Origin: Paenibacillus sp. Soil750
Lineage (GTDB): Bacteria > Bacillota > Bacilli > Paenibacillales > NBRC-103111
DNA length: 64,000 nt
Assembly (NCBI RefSeq): GCF_001428045.1
Contig: NZ_LMSD01000034.1
Coordinates: 493,312-557,311, forward strand
Direction of reading: 5' to 3'
Shown here: positions 1 through 8,329 of the stretch, one piece after another
Position numbering within the stretch: the stretch's first letter is position 1
How the letters are laid out: each line of letters starts with the position of its first letter
Translations under genes and position numbers: made by a program
Notes under the pieces: generated by a model
Databases searched by the model: none
Told to the model about the DNA's origin: nothing
The model's input: the letters and a program-made list of their open reading frames with translations, nothing else

Positions 1-1376
1 GTTTTACAGGAAGAAACGGGAGAGGGAAGACAACTTTTCTCAGCTTGCTGCTAGGTAAATACGAATACAGCGGGCATATTTCTGCGAATGTCAGCTTTGA
101 ATATTTCCCTTTTCAAGTCAACAACAAACAAGATCAAACGTTGGATATCATCAATACGATTTTGCCAGATTATCAACATTGGGAATTAATGCGCGAGCTC
201 ACCTTACTTAAGGTTACAGAGGACGTTCTTTATCGACCCTTCGAGTCATTGTCAAACGGTGAGCAAACGAAAGTATTGTTAGCTGCTTTATTTCTGAAGG
301 AAAATAGCTTCTTGTTAATTGATGAACCCACCAATCATCTCGACATGAATGCAAGAAAGCTGGTCAGTGAGTATCTTAATACGAAGAATGGCTATATCTT
401 AGTGTCTCACGACAGATCATTTCTGGATAATTGTGTAGACCACATCCTATCCATTAATAAGACCAATATCGAAATTCAAAAGGGTAATTTCTCCGATTGG
501 TGGGAAAATAAGCAAAGGCAAGATCACTATGAGCTCGCTGAGAATGAGAAGCTGAGGAAGGATATCAAACGATTATCCGATGCGGCTAAACGAACGAGCA
601 ATTGGTCTCACGAAGTCGAGAAAACGAAGAATGGCACTAGAAATTCGGGTTCCAAGGTAGATAAGGGGTATATTGGTCACAAGGCTGCGAAGATGATGAA
701 ACGTTCTAAATCCATTGAGCAAAGACAAGAATCTGCCATCGACGAAAGGTCTAAGCTGCTCAAAAATATTGAAAGTGCTGAAGACCTCAAGATAACCCAA
801 CTTGCCTACCACAAAAACCAACTTGCTGCGCTTGAACATATCTCGATACATTACGGCGAGAAAATAGTATGCCAAGATGTTAGTTTTACGATCGAACAAG
901 GTGAACGCATTGCGCTATCAGGTAAAAATGGTTCTGGCAAATCAAGTATAATCAAGCTGCTATGTGGTGAGCATATCGATTATACAGGAACTTTCCGAAA
1001 GGGAAGCCAACTTCAAATATCCTATGTTTCCCAGGATACCTCGCATTTACATGGAAATTTAACCGACTACGCGAAGAACAATGGGATTGATGAGAGCCTG
1101 TTTAAGGCGATATTAAGGAAGCTGGATTTTGCTAGAGTGCAATTTGAAAAAGATATATCTTCCTTTAGCGGCGGCCAGAAGAAGAAAGTGCTGATCGCCA
1201 AAAGTTTGAGTGAGAAAGTACATCTGCATATTTGGGATGAACCGCTTAACTTTATTGATGTGATTTCAAGAATGCAGATCGAAGAACTATTGCTTGAACA
1301 TGCACCAACTCTTCTATTTGTAGAGCATGACAAGGAATTTTGTGACAATGTAGCGACGAAGATTATTGAGCTTTAA
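1..1376 (+). CDS. Lsa-like ABC-F ATPase (5' truncated by window edge)
   Basis: ABC-F proteins are cytoplasmic twin-ATPase factors that bind the ribosomal E site; Lsa members protect against lincosamides, streptogramin A and pleuromutilins. The open frame runs from base 3, and its first visible residues form the first Walker A (GRNGRGKTT), so roughly the first 35-40 residues lie outside. About 457 residues are visible. Domain 1 has signature SNGEQTK and Walker B LLIDEPTNHLD. A lysine-rich linker follows, then a second Walker A (GKNGSGKSS), signature SSFSGGQKKK and the Lsa-like Walker B HIWDEPLNFID. There are no membrane segments, as expected for ABC-F. A good terminator follows 20 bp downstream. 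The Lsa-like assignment rests on the second Walker B region. Whether it confers resistance or is a housekeeping paralogue cannot be told from sequence. Confidence 0.85.
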   Translation, partial: FTGRNGRGKTTFLSLLLGKYEYSGHISANVSFEYFPFQVNNKQDQTLDIINTILPDYQHWELMRELTLLKVTEDVLYRPFESLSNGEQTKVLLAALFLKENSFLLIDEPTNHLDMNARKLVSEYLNTKNGYILVSHDRSFLDNCVDHILSINKTNIEIQKGNFSDWWENKQRQDHYELAENEKLRKDIKRLSDAAKRTSNWSHEVEKTKNGTRNSGSKVDKGYIGHKAAKMMKRSKSIEQRQESAIDERSKLLKNIESAEDLKITQLAYHKNQLAALEHISIHYGEKIVCQDVSFTIEQGERIALSGKNGSGKSSIIKLLCGEHIDYTGTFRKGSQLQISYVSQDTSHLHGNLTDYAKNNGIDESLFKAILRKLDFARVQFEKDISSFSGGQKKKVLIAKSLSEKVHLHIWDEPLNFIDVISRMQIEELLLEHAPTLLFVEHDKEFCDNVATKIIEL

Positions 1377-1397
1377 GGAGATATATGAATGTGGAGG

Positions 1398-1420
1398 AGC
1401 CTGAGAAATCAGGCTTTTTT
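1398..1420 (+). terminator. Intrinsic terminator of ABC-F gene
   Basis: Perfect 7-bp stem AGCCTGA/TCAGGCT with a GAAA tetraloop, followed by a run of T residues. Confidence 0.9.
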
Positions 1421-1540
1421 CGTATTTATTGATGAATGATTAACGTCATTAATTATTGTGATTTCCCGTGAAACTTTACTTCGACTTAGAAACACTTAGA
1501 ATAGAAGTATACTTAATAATTCTATTGGAGTTGACGTTTC

Positions 1541-2251
1541 ATGTATCTGAGAAAACTGGAAATTCAAAAGCAAGGGAATATCGACGCTGAGAAATATCCG
1601 TTTACGATCCCATCCATCCAATCATTGACTTCCATTACTTTCGAGAAGAATGTCACTTTCCTGGTCGGGGAGAATGGTTCAGGCAAATCAACCATCCTTG
1701 AAGCCATCGCTTACCAATGTGGGTTTAACACAGCCAGTGGTGGTAGAAACAATGTGTATGACGTCGACGCAGCGCATTCCATTCTGGGGGAGCACTTACG
1801 GCTCTCTTGGATGCCGAAGATTACGAATGGGTTCTTTCTCCGAGCAGAGACTTTTTATAACTTTGCTAGCTATTTAGATACGATGCCTGAAAGCTTGCCC
1901 TATTACGGTGGCCGCTCCTTACACGAGCAATCGCACGGTGAGGCATTCCTCTCTCTTTTTAAGCATCGATTCGGTAAAAAAGCAATTTATCTCCTAGATG
2001 AACCAGAAGCAGCCTTATCGCCAGCAAGACAATTGGCCTTAATGCGTGTTATCAAAGATTTGGAGAAGGAAGCTCAGTTCATTATTGCTACGCATTCTCC
2101 CATACTGCTTGGATATCCCGATGCCCAGATTCTTACTTTTGATGATCAACCTATAAGTGACATCCAATACGAGGAAACGCTCCACTATATGATTACCAAA
2201 CGGTTTCTAGACAATAGAAAAATGATTCTAGATGAGCTGTTCAAAGATTGA
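1541..2251 (+). CDS. AAA family ATPase (ABC/SMC-like, COG3910 type)
   Basis: A 236-residue soluble ATPase of the predicted AAA_21/AAA_23 type. Visible motifs are Walker A GENGSGKST (about residues 43-51), an ABC-like stretch near HEQSHGEAFL, Walker B IYLLDEPEAALSP, and a switch histidine in IIATHSPIL. It starts at ATG 1541 with GGAG 8 bp upstream. It stands alone, between the ABC-F terminator and the convergent ycgQ gene. Members of this group are short, single-domain ATPases whose partners are generally unknown; no nuclease partner (for example an OLD/TOPRIM gene) lies beside it, so a defence role is not supported. Its biological function is unknown. Confidence 0.8.
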   Translation: MYLRKLEIQKQGNIDAEKYPFTIPSIQSLTSITFEKNVTFLVGENGSGKSTILEAIAYQCGFNTASGGRNNVYDVDAAHSILGEHLRLSWMPKITNGFFLRAETFYNFASYLDTMPESLPYYGGRSLHEQSHGEAFLSLFKHRFGKKAIYLLDEPEAALSPARQLALMRVIKDLEKEAQFIIATHSPILLGYPDAQILTFDDQPISDIQYEETLHYMITKRFLDNRKMILDELFKD

Positions 2252-2276
2252 TTTTGATCAGCTCATTGTCATTTAA

Positions 2277-3242
2277 CTACTTTAGAATGGTCAGTGGTTC
2301 GAAATTCGGATAGACATACGGCGAACTTGGAGCTTCGATTTTTTCGATTTTAGTGGCGTCTATTTTGAAAATGTCGTTTCCATTGTAATGAGCATTTTGA
2401 ATGGTTCCAGTGACTTTAACCCACATATCTTGGGGGTAATTTGACGCTGTGGGGAACTCCACCAAGACCCCGTAAGGAGAAGCATCCGCTGAGCAGCAAC
2501 TAACCGCGAATCGCCCAACAACGAATTGATTCATCCTCATGTTGTCCTCTTCACGATATACAAATCCTGTTAACTCTATTTCCTTCCCTATAAAGTTATC
2601 CTTGAAAAGGTCAATCGTCGACAATATCTCCATGTAAATTTCTGGCTGTACGAGAATACGATCCTTTTTATAAAGAATGACTCCCATCTTGGCAAAGTCT
2701 TCGTTCCACTCATCAGGGGACTGAAATAGTTGCTCGATATCAGTTTCTGGCTGAGCAGCTTGTGCAGCTTCAGGCTGACTAGCTCGCAAAGTTTGACTGC
2801 TAGTGGCTGGTTTAGGGAAGCTAGGTAAATTATACGATTCAGGACGGGGAGCCGTCATAGTGGTTGTGGCAACAGAAAGATTCATCCCTTTGGCAGCGAC
2901 CATTGTGCTATTTAAGGCGGTATCTGGTAATAGGAAGCCGATCATCAGTGGTAGAATGAGTAGCCCATATGCCCCGATATTTCGCAGGAAGGAACGTGGA
3001 GCTGGATGACTACAGTCACAGGCTATAGGTTTACCCCAATAGGAACGAAGTGCCATGAAACCTTGAAAGCATGCAATGATATACAATACGACAGCAGCTA
3101 TTTTAACGTAAATCATCATACGCGGGGCGATATACAACTGTAGTGAGTCTGACTTCGTTAGGATAACTATATAGCTAGAGAACCCAAGTAAAATCAGTGT
3201 GCGAAAAAAATGATGATAGCTTGTTTTACGCATGTGATTCAA
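2277..3242 (-). CDS. ycgQ: TIGR03943/DUF1980 family membrane protein (YcgQ-like)
   Basis: About 321 residues. N-terminal hydrophobic segments (about residues 10-28 and 42-65, and again about 90-108) flank a CDCSH motif. They are followed by a proline/alanine-rich linker and a C-terminal soluble domain containing SCCSADASPYG. This matches COG3689/TIGR03943 proteins, which pair with COG0701 permeases. In other genomes the pair is associated with Zur regulons and COG0523 GTPases, so a role in zinc homeostasis is inferred. Start chosen as TTG 3242, because AGGAGGG lies 6 bp upstream; the in-frame ATG at 3233 is too far from it. It lies 21 bp downstream of ycgR and is presumably co-transcribed. 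Confidence 0.8.
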   Translation of the reverse strand: MNHMRKTSYHHFFRTLILLGFSSYIVILTKSDSLQLYIAPRMMIYVKIAAVVLYIIACFQGFMALRSYWGKPIACDCSHPAPRSFLRNIGAYGLLILPLMIGFLLPDTALNSTMVAAKGMNLSVATTTMTAPRPESYNLPSFPKPATSSQTLRASQPEAAQAAQPETDIEQLFQSPDEWNEDFAKMGVILYKKDRILVQPEIYMEILSTIDLFKDNFIGKEIELTGFVYREEDNMRMNQFVVGRFAVSCCSADASPYGVLVEFPTASNYPQDMWVKVTGTIQNAHYNGNDIFKIDATKIEKIEAPSSPYVYPNFEPLTILK

Positions 3243-3263
3243 ACGAATCCCTCCTAATATGAA

Positions 3264-4226
3264 TTAGATAATTTGTTCCCAAAGCAGTGAGCAGATAAGA
3301 ACTGTGGATGAGATTAAAAGTACCAGAAGCAAGACGAATCTGATTTTAAACACCGACATCAACATTAGCGTACTTTTGAAATCCAACATTGGTCCGAAGA
3401 CAAGGAAAGTTAGTAAGGAACCGGATGTAAACGAGGTTTGGAAAGAGGAAGCTACGAAAGCGTCTGATGTCGAACAGATGGAAAGAATATACGCTAAGCC
3501 CATCATAAAGAAGTGAGATGAGAGAGGGCCTTGCCCAATGGCGAGTAGGCTCTCGCGTTGCATAAACACTTGAATGAGTGCGGTGAGTAGTGCGCCAAAG
3601 ACAAGAAATTTACCCATTTCAAAAAACTCGCTTGAACTATGTACGAAAAATGTCATTACTTTACTGGAGTTATCAGTATGTTGGTGATGATGATGATCAT
3701 GGAGGTGATGTACGTCATGCTGAGGCGCTTTAGACTCATGATTTTGACCAAGTCTTAATGGGTTTCTTTTTACTAGCCGATTGAGTATCAATCCAATAAT
3801 GATGACGACGATGAAAGCAAGTCCCATCCGAGAGTAAGCGATGGAAGGATGATTGCGAAACGCCATAAGTGTAGCCGCGAAGACAATTGGATTAAGGATG
3901 GGGCCAGCGATAATAAAAACGACAGCGATATAAACGGGCATTCCTTTTAAGATGAGTCTACGAACGATTGGAATCATACCACATTCACACATGGGGAAAA
4001 GTATACCTATTAGGCAAGCGAATAGAATGCCAAGAACGGGATTCCGAGGTGTGAACCGGCGAATGGTTGACTCGGGCACGAATGTTTGAAGCAAAGACGA
4101 AAGCAAGACACCAAGTAAAATAAACGGTAAGGCTTCAAGGATCAGGCTGATGAAAATTGTTTTAAAGGATTGCAAATGGTCAATTGTAAAAAAGCTGTTT
4201 AGGAAGATTGCTGAATTACTTTGCAT
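3264..4226 (-). CDS. ycgR: COG0701/DUF318 permease (YcgR-like) with His-rich loop
   Basis: A 320-residue polytopic membrane protein of the UPF0718/ArsP-related permease family. The PMCECGMIP motif in an early transmembrane region (about residues 78-86) and two clusters of hydrophobic helices are typical. Between them lies a cytoplasmic-type loop with a dense histidine cluster (about residues 170-183), plausibly metal-binding. It is the first gene of the ycgR-ycgQ operon and diverges from znuC. A TTGCAA-N17-TATGAT promoter with a Zur-like site just downstream precedes it. The substrate is unknown; zinc-related transport is inferred from regulation and neighbours. Start ATG 4226 has GGAG about 10 bp upstream. 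Confidence 0.82.
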   Translation of the reverse strand: MQSNSAIFLNSFFTIDHLQSFKTIFISLILEALPFILLGVLLSSLLQTFVPESTIRRFTPRNPVLGILFACLIGILFPMCECGMIPIVRRLILKGMPVYIAVVFIIAGPILNPIVFAATLMAFRNHPSIAYSRMGLAFIVVIIIGLILNRLVKRNPLRLGQNHESKAPQHDVHHLHDHHHHQHTDNSSKVMTFFVHSSSEFFEMGKFLVFGALLTALIQVFMQRESLLAIGQGPLSSHFFMMGLAYILSICSTSDAFVASSFQTSFTSGSLLTFLVFGPMLDFKSTLMLMSVFKIRFVLLLVLLISSTVLICSLLWEQII

Positions 4227-4264
4227 GTTGTAGACTCCTTCATTTACTTATGCTTACTTTTAAA

Positions 4265-4277
4265 TGTAATGTTTACG
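4265..4277. promoter_or_regulatory. Zur-like operator (ycgRQ)
   Basis: TGTAATGTTTACG: a degenerate copy of the CGTAAA-N-TTTACG palindrome seen upstream of znuC. One half is intact and the other has two changes. It sits just downstream of the ycgR -10 box, where a repressor would block transcription. Confidence 0.6.
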
Positions 4278-4283
4278 AATAAA

Positions 4284-4312
4284 ATCATAAGCGAATTAGG
4301 TATTTCTTGCAA
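4284..4312 (-). promoter_or_regulatory. SigA-type promoter of ycgRQ
   Basis: On the minus strand, TTGCAA (4312-4307), a 17-bp spacer, then TATGAT (4289-4284). Read from sequence only. Confidence 0.65.
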
Positions 4313-4320
4313 GCACGATA

Positions 4321-4349
4321 TTGACAGCGCAGAAAAAGCAAGATATATT
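4321..4349 (+). promoter_or_regulatory. SigA promoter of znuCBA
   Basis: Perfect TTGACA, a 17-bp spacer and TATATT. The expected start point is near 4356, directly in front of a perfect Zur-like palindrome. Confidence 0.8.
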
Positions 4350-4362
4350 ACTCGTTGTAATA

Positions 4363-4375
4363 CGTAAACTTTACG
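4363..4375. promoter_or_regulatory. Zur-like operator 1 (znuCBA)
   Basis: CGTAAACTTTACG, a perfect 13-bp palindrome that begins a few bases after the predicted transcription start. It resembles the core of Bacillus Zur boxes. Confidence 0.75.
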
Positions 4376-4454
4376 ATTAATAGGAAGTGGTTTGTTTAGG
4401 AATTGGTGACGTTCCTAGCAGGCGAACGGACTTTCATTCATTCTATGATGTATT

Positions 4455-4467
4455 CGTAAAATTTACG
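4455..4467. promoter_or_regulatory. Zur-like operator 2 (znuC leader)
   Basis: CGTAAAATTTACG, a second perfect palindrome in the 5' leader, 25 bp before the znuC start. It could act as a roadblock site or serve a second, weaker promoter. Confidence 0.7.
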
Positions 4468-4492
4468 CATAAATGTCGAGGAGTTGAGAGGG

Positions 4493-5200
4493 ATGCTAAT
4501 TGCCTCTATGCATCAGGTGGAGTTTGGGTATGCGGATATTGCTTGTATTCAAGATGCACAATTGGACATTCAGTCTGGTGAATTCGTTGCTGTCATTGGA
4601 CCTAATGGCGCGGCAAAATCAACCTTACTTAAGCTCATGTTGGGTTTAATTATGCCATGGAAAGGTCATCTGTTTTTATCACAGACGAATTTGAGTGGAG
4701 AGAAGCTACGAGTAGGCTACGTATCCCAGCAGATCGCGGGTTTCAACAGCGGTTTTCCAAGTAATATCTGGGAGTTTGTACGCTCGGGTAGATTTTCTAG
4801 GGTGCCCTTATTTAGCAAACTTCGCAAAGAGGATGAAGACGTAACCGAAACCGCCCTTCGGCAACTGGGGATGTGGGAGTTGCGCAAGCGTAGAATCGGC
4901 GAGTTATCAGGCGGTCAGAAACAGCGGATTTGCATAGCTAGAGCGCTAGCACAAGAGCCAGATCTGCTTGTATTGGATGAGCCAACGACAGGTATGGATT
5001 ATGAAAGCCGTATAGGATTATATGAACTGATGCATGTTCAAGCAAAGACGCTTGGAAGAACGGTTGTCATGGTCACACATAATCTGGAAGAGGTCTCTCC
5101 GTACATAGACAGAGTCATTGCATTAGAAAGAAAGGAGGAAGGCGGATGGAAATGCTGCACTACGACTTCATGCAACGGGCATTTTGTGCCGGTGGGCTAA
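4493..5200 (+). CDS. znuC: Zinc ABC transporter ATP-binding protein
   Basis: Energises high-affinity zinc uptake with ZnuB and ZnuA. It has about 235 residues. Walker A is GPNGAAKST (residues about 36-44), with alanine in place of the last glycine, a variant also known in AdcC-type metal ATPases. The signature is ELSGGQKQR, Walker B LLVLDEPTTGMD, and the switch histidine lies in VTHNLEE. Start chosen at ATG 4493, with GAGGAG 9 bp upstream; an in-frame TTG at 4484 overlaps that Shine-Dalgarno. The 3' end overlaps znuB by 55 bp, so translation is probably coupled. First gene of a Zur-type operon znuC-znuB-znuA. Confidence 0.92.
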   Translation: MLIASMHQVEFGYADIACIQDAQLDIQSGEFVAVIGPNGAAKSTLLKLMLGLIMPWKGHLFLSQTNLSGEKLRVGYVSQQIAGFNSGFPSNIWEFVRSGRFSRVPLFSKLRKEDEDVTETALRQLGMWELRKRRIGELSGGQKQRICIARALAQEPDLLVLDEPTTGMDYESRIGLYELMHVQAKTLGRTVVMVTHNLEEVSPYIDRVIALERKEEGGWKCCTTTSCNGHFVPVG

Positions 5201-6015
5201 TTGCGATCATTGCTTCGTTACTAGGCGTTTATCTGATGCTTCGCCGACAAGCGTTAATGGCCGATATGCTCTCTCACGTCTCGTTAGCTGGTGTGGCTGG
5301 TGGCGCTTTTATCCATATTCATCCAACATTAGGCGGCTTTGTCGTGGCGACGTTAGGTGCTGTCCTTGTGGAATATGTCAGGCGGTCTTATAAATCATTT
5401 AGTGAGATCTCAGTTGCCATTATTATGATTGGGGGGCTATCTTCAGCCGTTATTATCATGAGCCTAAGTCCCAGCATGAACAAGGGGATATCCGCGTATC
5501 TATTCGGGTCTGTCGTGGCTGTGAATGAAACAGAACTTGTACTCATGTTTATTGTGGCAGTAATCGGCGGCTTATTTTTCTTCTTGTTCCGTCGTCAACT
5601 GTACCAAATCACCTTCGATGAAGATACCGCGAGAACGAATGGTATCCCTGTAAAATGGATTTCACTTGGATTTAGCGTCTTAACAGGAATGATTGTTTCA
5701 GCAGCGATGCCCATCGTTGGGGTACTGCTTGTTTCATCACTCATTGTTCTTCCGGCAGCCTTAGCCATACGGATTGCGCACAGTTTTACAGCTTCACTTT
5801 TGATTGCGATGGGAGTCGGGTTACTAGGTGTTTTTTCAGGTCTTACAGCTTCTTATTCCTTCAGTACACCGCCAGGCGGAACGATCGCGATCCTACTTTT
5901 GTTTTTACTCATCTTAGGTTTAGGTATCCAAAAGGCTGTAGTGCGATTTCGTAAGACAACCAATAGAAATATCATTGAAGAGAAGGCTCCAGTGCCTTTA
6001 ATACAAACGAATTAG
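5146..6015 (+). CDS. znuB: Zinc ABC transporter permease
   Basis: A 289-residue ABC-3 family integral membrane protein with about eight hydrophobic helices; it forms the zinc channel and docks ZnuC. Conserved ABC-3 features include the early RRQALMADMLSHVSLAG region and the P-rich helices near the C terminus. Start ATG 5146 has AAAGGAGG 7 bp upstream and lies inside the znuC 3' end. It is followed 15 bp later by znuA. The short cytoplasmic tail is ordinary for the family. Confidence 0.92.
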   Translation: MEMLHYDFMQRAFCAGGLIAIIASLLGVYLMLRRQALMADMLSHVSLAGVAGGAFIHIHPTLGGFVVATLGAVLVEYVRRSYKSFSEISVAIIMIGGLSSAVIIMSLSPSMNKGISAYLFGSVVAVNETELVLMFIVAVIGGLFFFLFRRQLYQITFDEDTARTNGIPVKWISLGFSVLTGMIVSAAMPIVGVLLVSSLIVLPAALAIRIAHSFTASLLIAMGVGLLGVFSGLTASYSFSTPPGGTIAILLLFLLILGLGIQKAVVRFRKTTNRNIIEEKAPVPLIQTN

Positions 6016-6030
6016 GAGGAATTTTTTAAA

Positions 6031-6969
6031 ATGAAATCGTTATGGTTTACCAAATCATTGATTGTTACGGGTCTATCAACTGTACTGATGACGACAGGAT
6101 GCGCATCTAACACCGTCTCAAGCGATGGAAAACTCGATGTTGTCACAAGCTTTTATCCGATGTATGAATTCACCAAGCAAGTTGCTGGTGAGCATGCGAA
6201 TGTCGTCGCGTTAATTCCTGCCGGTTCAGAGCCTCATGATTGGGAGCCGAGTGCCAAAGATATGAAAAAAGTGAAGGAGGCCGATGTATTCATTTACAAT
6301 GGCGGCGTTGAAGGGTGGGCTGAGCAAGCTTTGCAAAGCACTGCGAATACGAAGCGTGTTGTCGTTGAGGCGAGCAAGGGAATTGATCTCATTGAAGGTA
6401 TACATCAAGAAGAGGAAGAGGAGGAAGAAGAAGGTCATGGTCATGAGTTGGATCCTCACGTATGGCTATCCCCGGTGTTAGCCCAACGTGAAGTAGAAGC
6501 GATCGCACAAGGACTAATAGCGGTTGATCCCACACACAAAGATGATTATCGGAATAACGCGGATAGGTACATCACGAAGCTCAAAGCGCTGGATGGAACG
6601 TTCCGAGAAGCACTTGCATCGGTGAAACAGAAGGAATTCGTAACCCAACATGCGGCATTTGGTTATTTGGCCAAGGAATATGGTTTAACACAAGTACCCA
6701 TCGCTGGTCTTTCACCGGAAGAAGAGCCAGCACCAGACAAAATGGCGGATATCATTGAGTTTGTGAAGGAGAAGCAAGTCAAAACGATCTTTTTTGAAAC
6801 GTTAGTGGATCCTAAGGTTGCAACAACGATTGCCAAGGAAATCAATGCACATACAGATGTCCTTAATCCACTTGAAGGTTTAACTGCTGAGGATAAGAAG
6901 AATAACCTGGATTACATAAGTGTCATGACGAATAATCTCCAAGCATTGAAGAAAGCGTTAGATGAATAA
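6031..6969 (+). CDS. znuA: Zinc-binding lipoprotein of ABC transporter
   Basis: A 312-residue cluster A-I solute-binding protein. A lipoprotein signal peptide ends in LMTTGC, so Cys24 would be lipidated. Zinc ligands expected for the family are visible: the histidine in GSEPHDWEPS, the histidine in DPHVWLSP, the histidine in VTQHAAFGY and the acidic FFETLVDP region. A flexible loop of eight glutamates followed by GHGHE precedes the second ligand, as is common for zinc (rather than manganese) binders. The ribosome site is TAGGAGG. It ends the znuCBA operon; only a weak hairpin separates it from the next gene. Confidence 0.92.
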   Translation: MKSLWFTKSLIVTGLSTVLMTTGCASNTVSSDGKLDVVTSFYPMYEFTKQVAGEHANVVALIPAGSEPHDWEPSAKDMKKVKEADVFIYNGGVEGWAEQALQSTANTKRVVVEASKGIDLIEGIHQEEEEEEEEGHGHELDPHVWLSPVLAQREVEAIAQGLIAVDPTHKDDYRNNADRYITKLKALDGTFREALASVKQKEFVTQHAAFGYLAKEYGLTQVPIAGLSPEEEPAPDKMADIIEFVKEKQVKTIFFETLVDPKVATTIAKEINAHTDVLNPLEGLTAEDKKNNLDYISVMTNNLQALKKALDE

Positions 6970-6993
6970 CAATAATTGGTTATGTAATGTGAT

Positions 6994-7014
6994 GCAAACT
7001 GAAGTTTGCTTTTT
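6994..7014 (+). terminator. Weak terminator after znuA
   Basis: A 6-bp stem GCAAAC/GTTTGC with a TGAA loop and a short T run. It may only partly stop transcription before the next gene. Confidence 0.5.
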
Positions 7015-7028
7015 ATTTGTAGCATACA

Positions 7029-7041
7029 CGTAAAAATTACG
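7029..7041. promoter_or_regulatory. Zur-like operator (COG0523 gene)
   Basis: CGTAAAAATTACG matches the znuC palindrome at 12 of 13 positions. It lies 26 bp before the start codon of the GTPase gene. Confidence 0.7.
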
Positions 7042-7066
7042 AATAACTAAAAGGAGTGCATGATCC

Positions 7067-8281
7067 ATGCAGACAATACCTGTAACAGTACTAAGCGGTT
7101 ATTTGGGAGCCGGGAAAACTACGTTGTTAAACCATATTCTCCATAATCGAAATGGCTTGAAAGTAGCCGTCATTGTGAATGATTTAAGCGAGGTTAACAT
7201 TGATGCTGATCTCATCAGACAAGGCAACGGATTCTCTCGAACAGAAGAAAGCTTAATTGAAATGTCCAATGGTTGCATATGTTGCACCTTGCGCGACGAT
7301 CTATTGAAGGAAGTTGAACGACTTGCCAAGGAAAACAAATTTGATTATATTCTGATCGAATCAACTGGTGTTGGTGAACCGTTGCCTGTTGCTCAAACCT
7401 TCACCTATTCGGACGAAGAACAAGGTATTGATCTTTCCCAGCTGTGTCGATTGGACTGTATGGTGACCGTTGTAGATGCTTACCAATTTTGGATCGATTA
7501 TTTCTCAGGTGAAACTCTTCTTGAACGTAGGCAAGCTATTGGTGAAGACGACACGCGTGAAGTTGTTGATCTGCTGATTGATCAAATTGAATTTTGTGAT
7601 GTGCTTATTTTGAATAAGTGTGATCGGCTGGAAGTCGAGGAATTGAATGAGCTTGAAGGTGTGCTCCGACTATTACAACCGAAAGCAAAGTTTATTCGTA
7701 CCATACACGGTCAGGTAGATCCTGCTGAAATTCTGAATACACAGCTGTTTAACTTCGATGAAGCTAGTAGTTCACCTGGTTGGATGCGAGAATTGGAGAA
7801 AGCATCGCACACGCCTGAAACGGAAGAGTATGGGATTACTTCATTCGTGTATGAAAGAGCTCGACCATTCGAACCCTCGCGATTAATGGCATGGATGGCC
7901 GATTGGCCAGCAGAAATCGTTAGATCCAAAGGGATTATGTGGTTGGCAACTCGCCATAACTTTGCTCAAAGCCTTAGCCAAGCTGGGCCATCTATCCGAT
8001 TTGGCCCTACGGGTTATTGGGTTGCAGCGCTCTCTGAAGAGGAAAGACTAGCAGTTCTGGAAGAGGATAGTGATGCACTCACACATTGGGATGACATCTA
8101 TGGAGATCGGATTAATCAAATTGTCTTCATTGGGATCGATATGGATCGTAATGGAATCATGGCATCCCTTGACGCTTGTTTATTGACAGATGCTGAGATG
8201 CTAGCAGATTGGAAAGAGTTCCGCGATGAGCTGCCTAATATCATCATGGAAATCGAGGAAGAATGTCCGTTAGTACTATAA
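7067..8281 (+). CDS. yciC: COG0523 GTPase, zinc metallochaperone (YciC/ZagA type)
   Basis: A G3E-family P-loop GTPase thought to deliver zinc to client enzymes during zinc starvation. It has 404 residues. Features are Walker A SGYLGAGKTT (residues 10-19), the metal-binding CxCC motif CICC (residues 70-73), the Walker B-like region ESTGVGEPLPV, the NKCD guanine-specificity motif, and a C-terminal CobW_C domain from about residue 265. Length and order match Bacillus YciC. It has its own Zur-like operator 26 bp upstream, and the ribosome site AAAAGGAG fits ATG 7067. It ends at a strong two-way terminator shared with the convergent NlpC/P60 gene. Confidence 0.9.
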   Translation: MQTIPVTVLSGYLGAGKTTLLNHILHNRNGLKVAVIVNDLSEVNIDADLIRQGNGFSRTEESLIEMSNGCICCTLRDDLLKEVERLAKENKFDYILIESTGVGEPLPVAQTFTYSDEEQGIDLSQLCRLDCMVTVVDAYQFWIDYFSGETLLERRQAIGEDDTREVVDLLIDQIEFCDVLILNKCDRLEVEELNELEGVLRLLQPKAKFIRTIHGQVDPAEILNTQLFNFDEASSSPGWMRELEKASHTPETEEYGITSFVYERARPFEPSRLMAWMADWPAEIVRSKGIMWLATRHNFAQSLSQAGPSIRFGPTGYWVAALSEEERLAVLEEDSDALTHWDDIYGDRINQIVFIGIDMDRNGIMASLDACLLTDAEMLADWKEFRDELPNIIMEIEEECPLVL

Positions 8282-8282
8282 C

Positions 8283-8328
8283 AAAAAACGCCGCACCCTT
8301 GAATGATTTCATAGGTGCGGCGTTTTTT
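8283..8328. terminator. Bidirectional terminator
   Basis: A 15-bp inverted repeat with A and T tracts at its ends (core CGCCGCACC/GGTGCGGCG) between convergent genes. It can serve both strands. Confidence 0.92.
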
Positions 8329-8329
8329 G

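Noticed and set aside
4493-4640. Inactivated ZnuC because of GPNGAAKST
   Set aside because: The alanine before the P-loop lysine also occurs in AdcC-type zinc ATPases as I recall; the rest of the ATPase motifs are intact.
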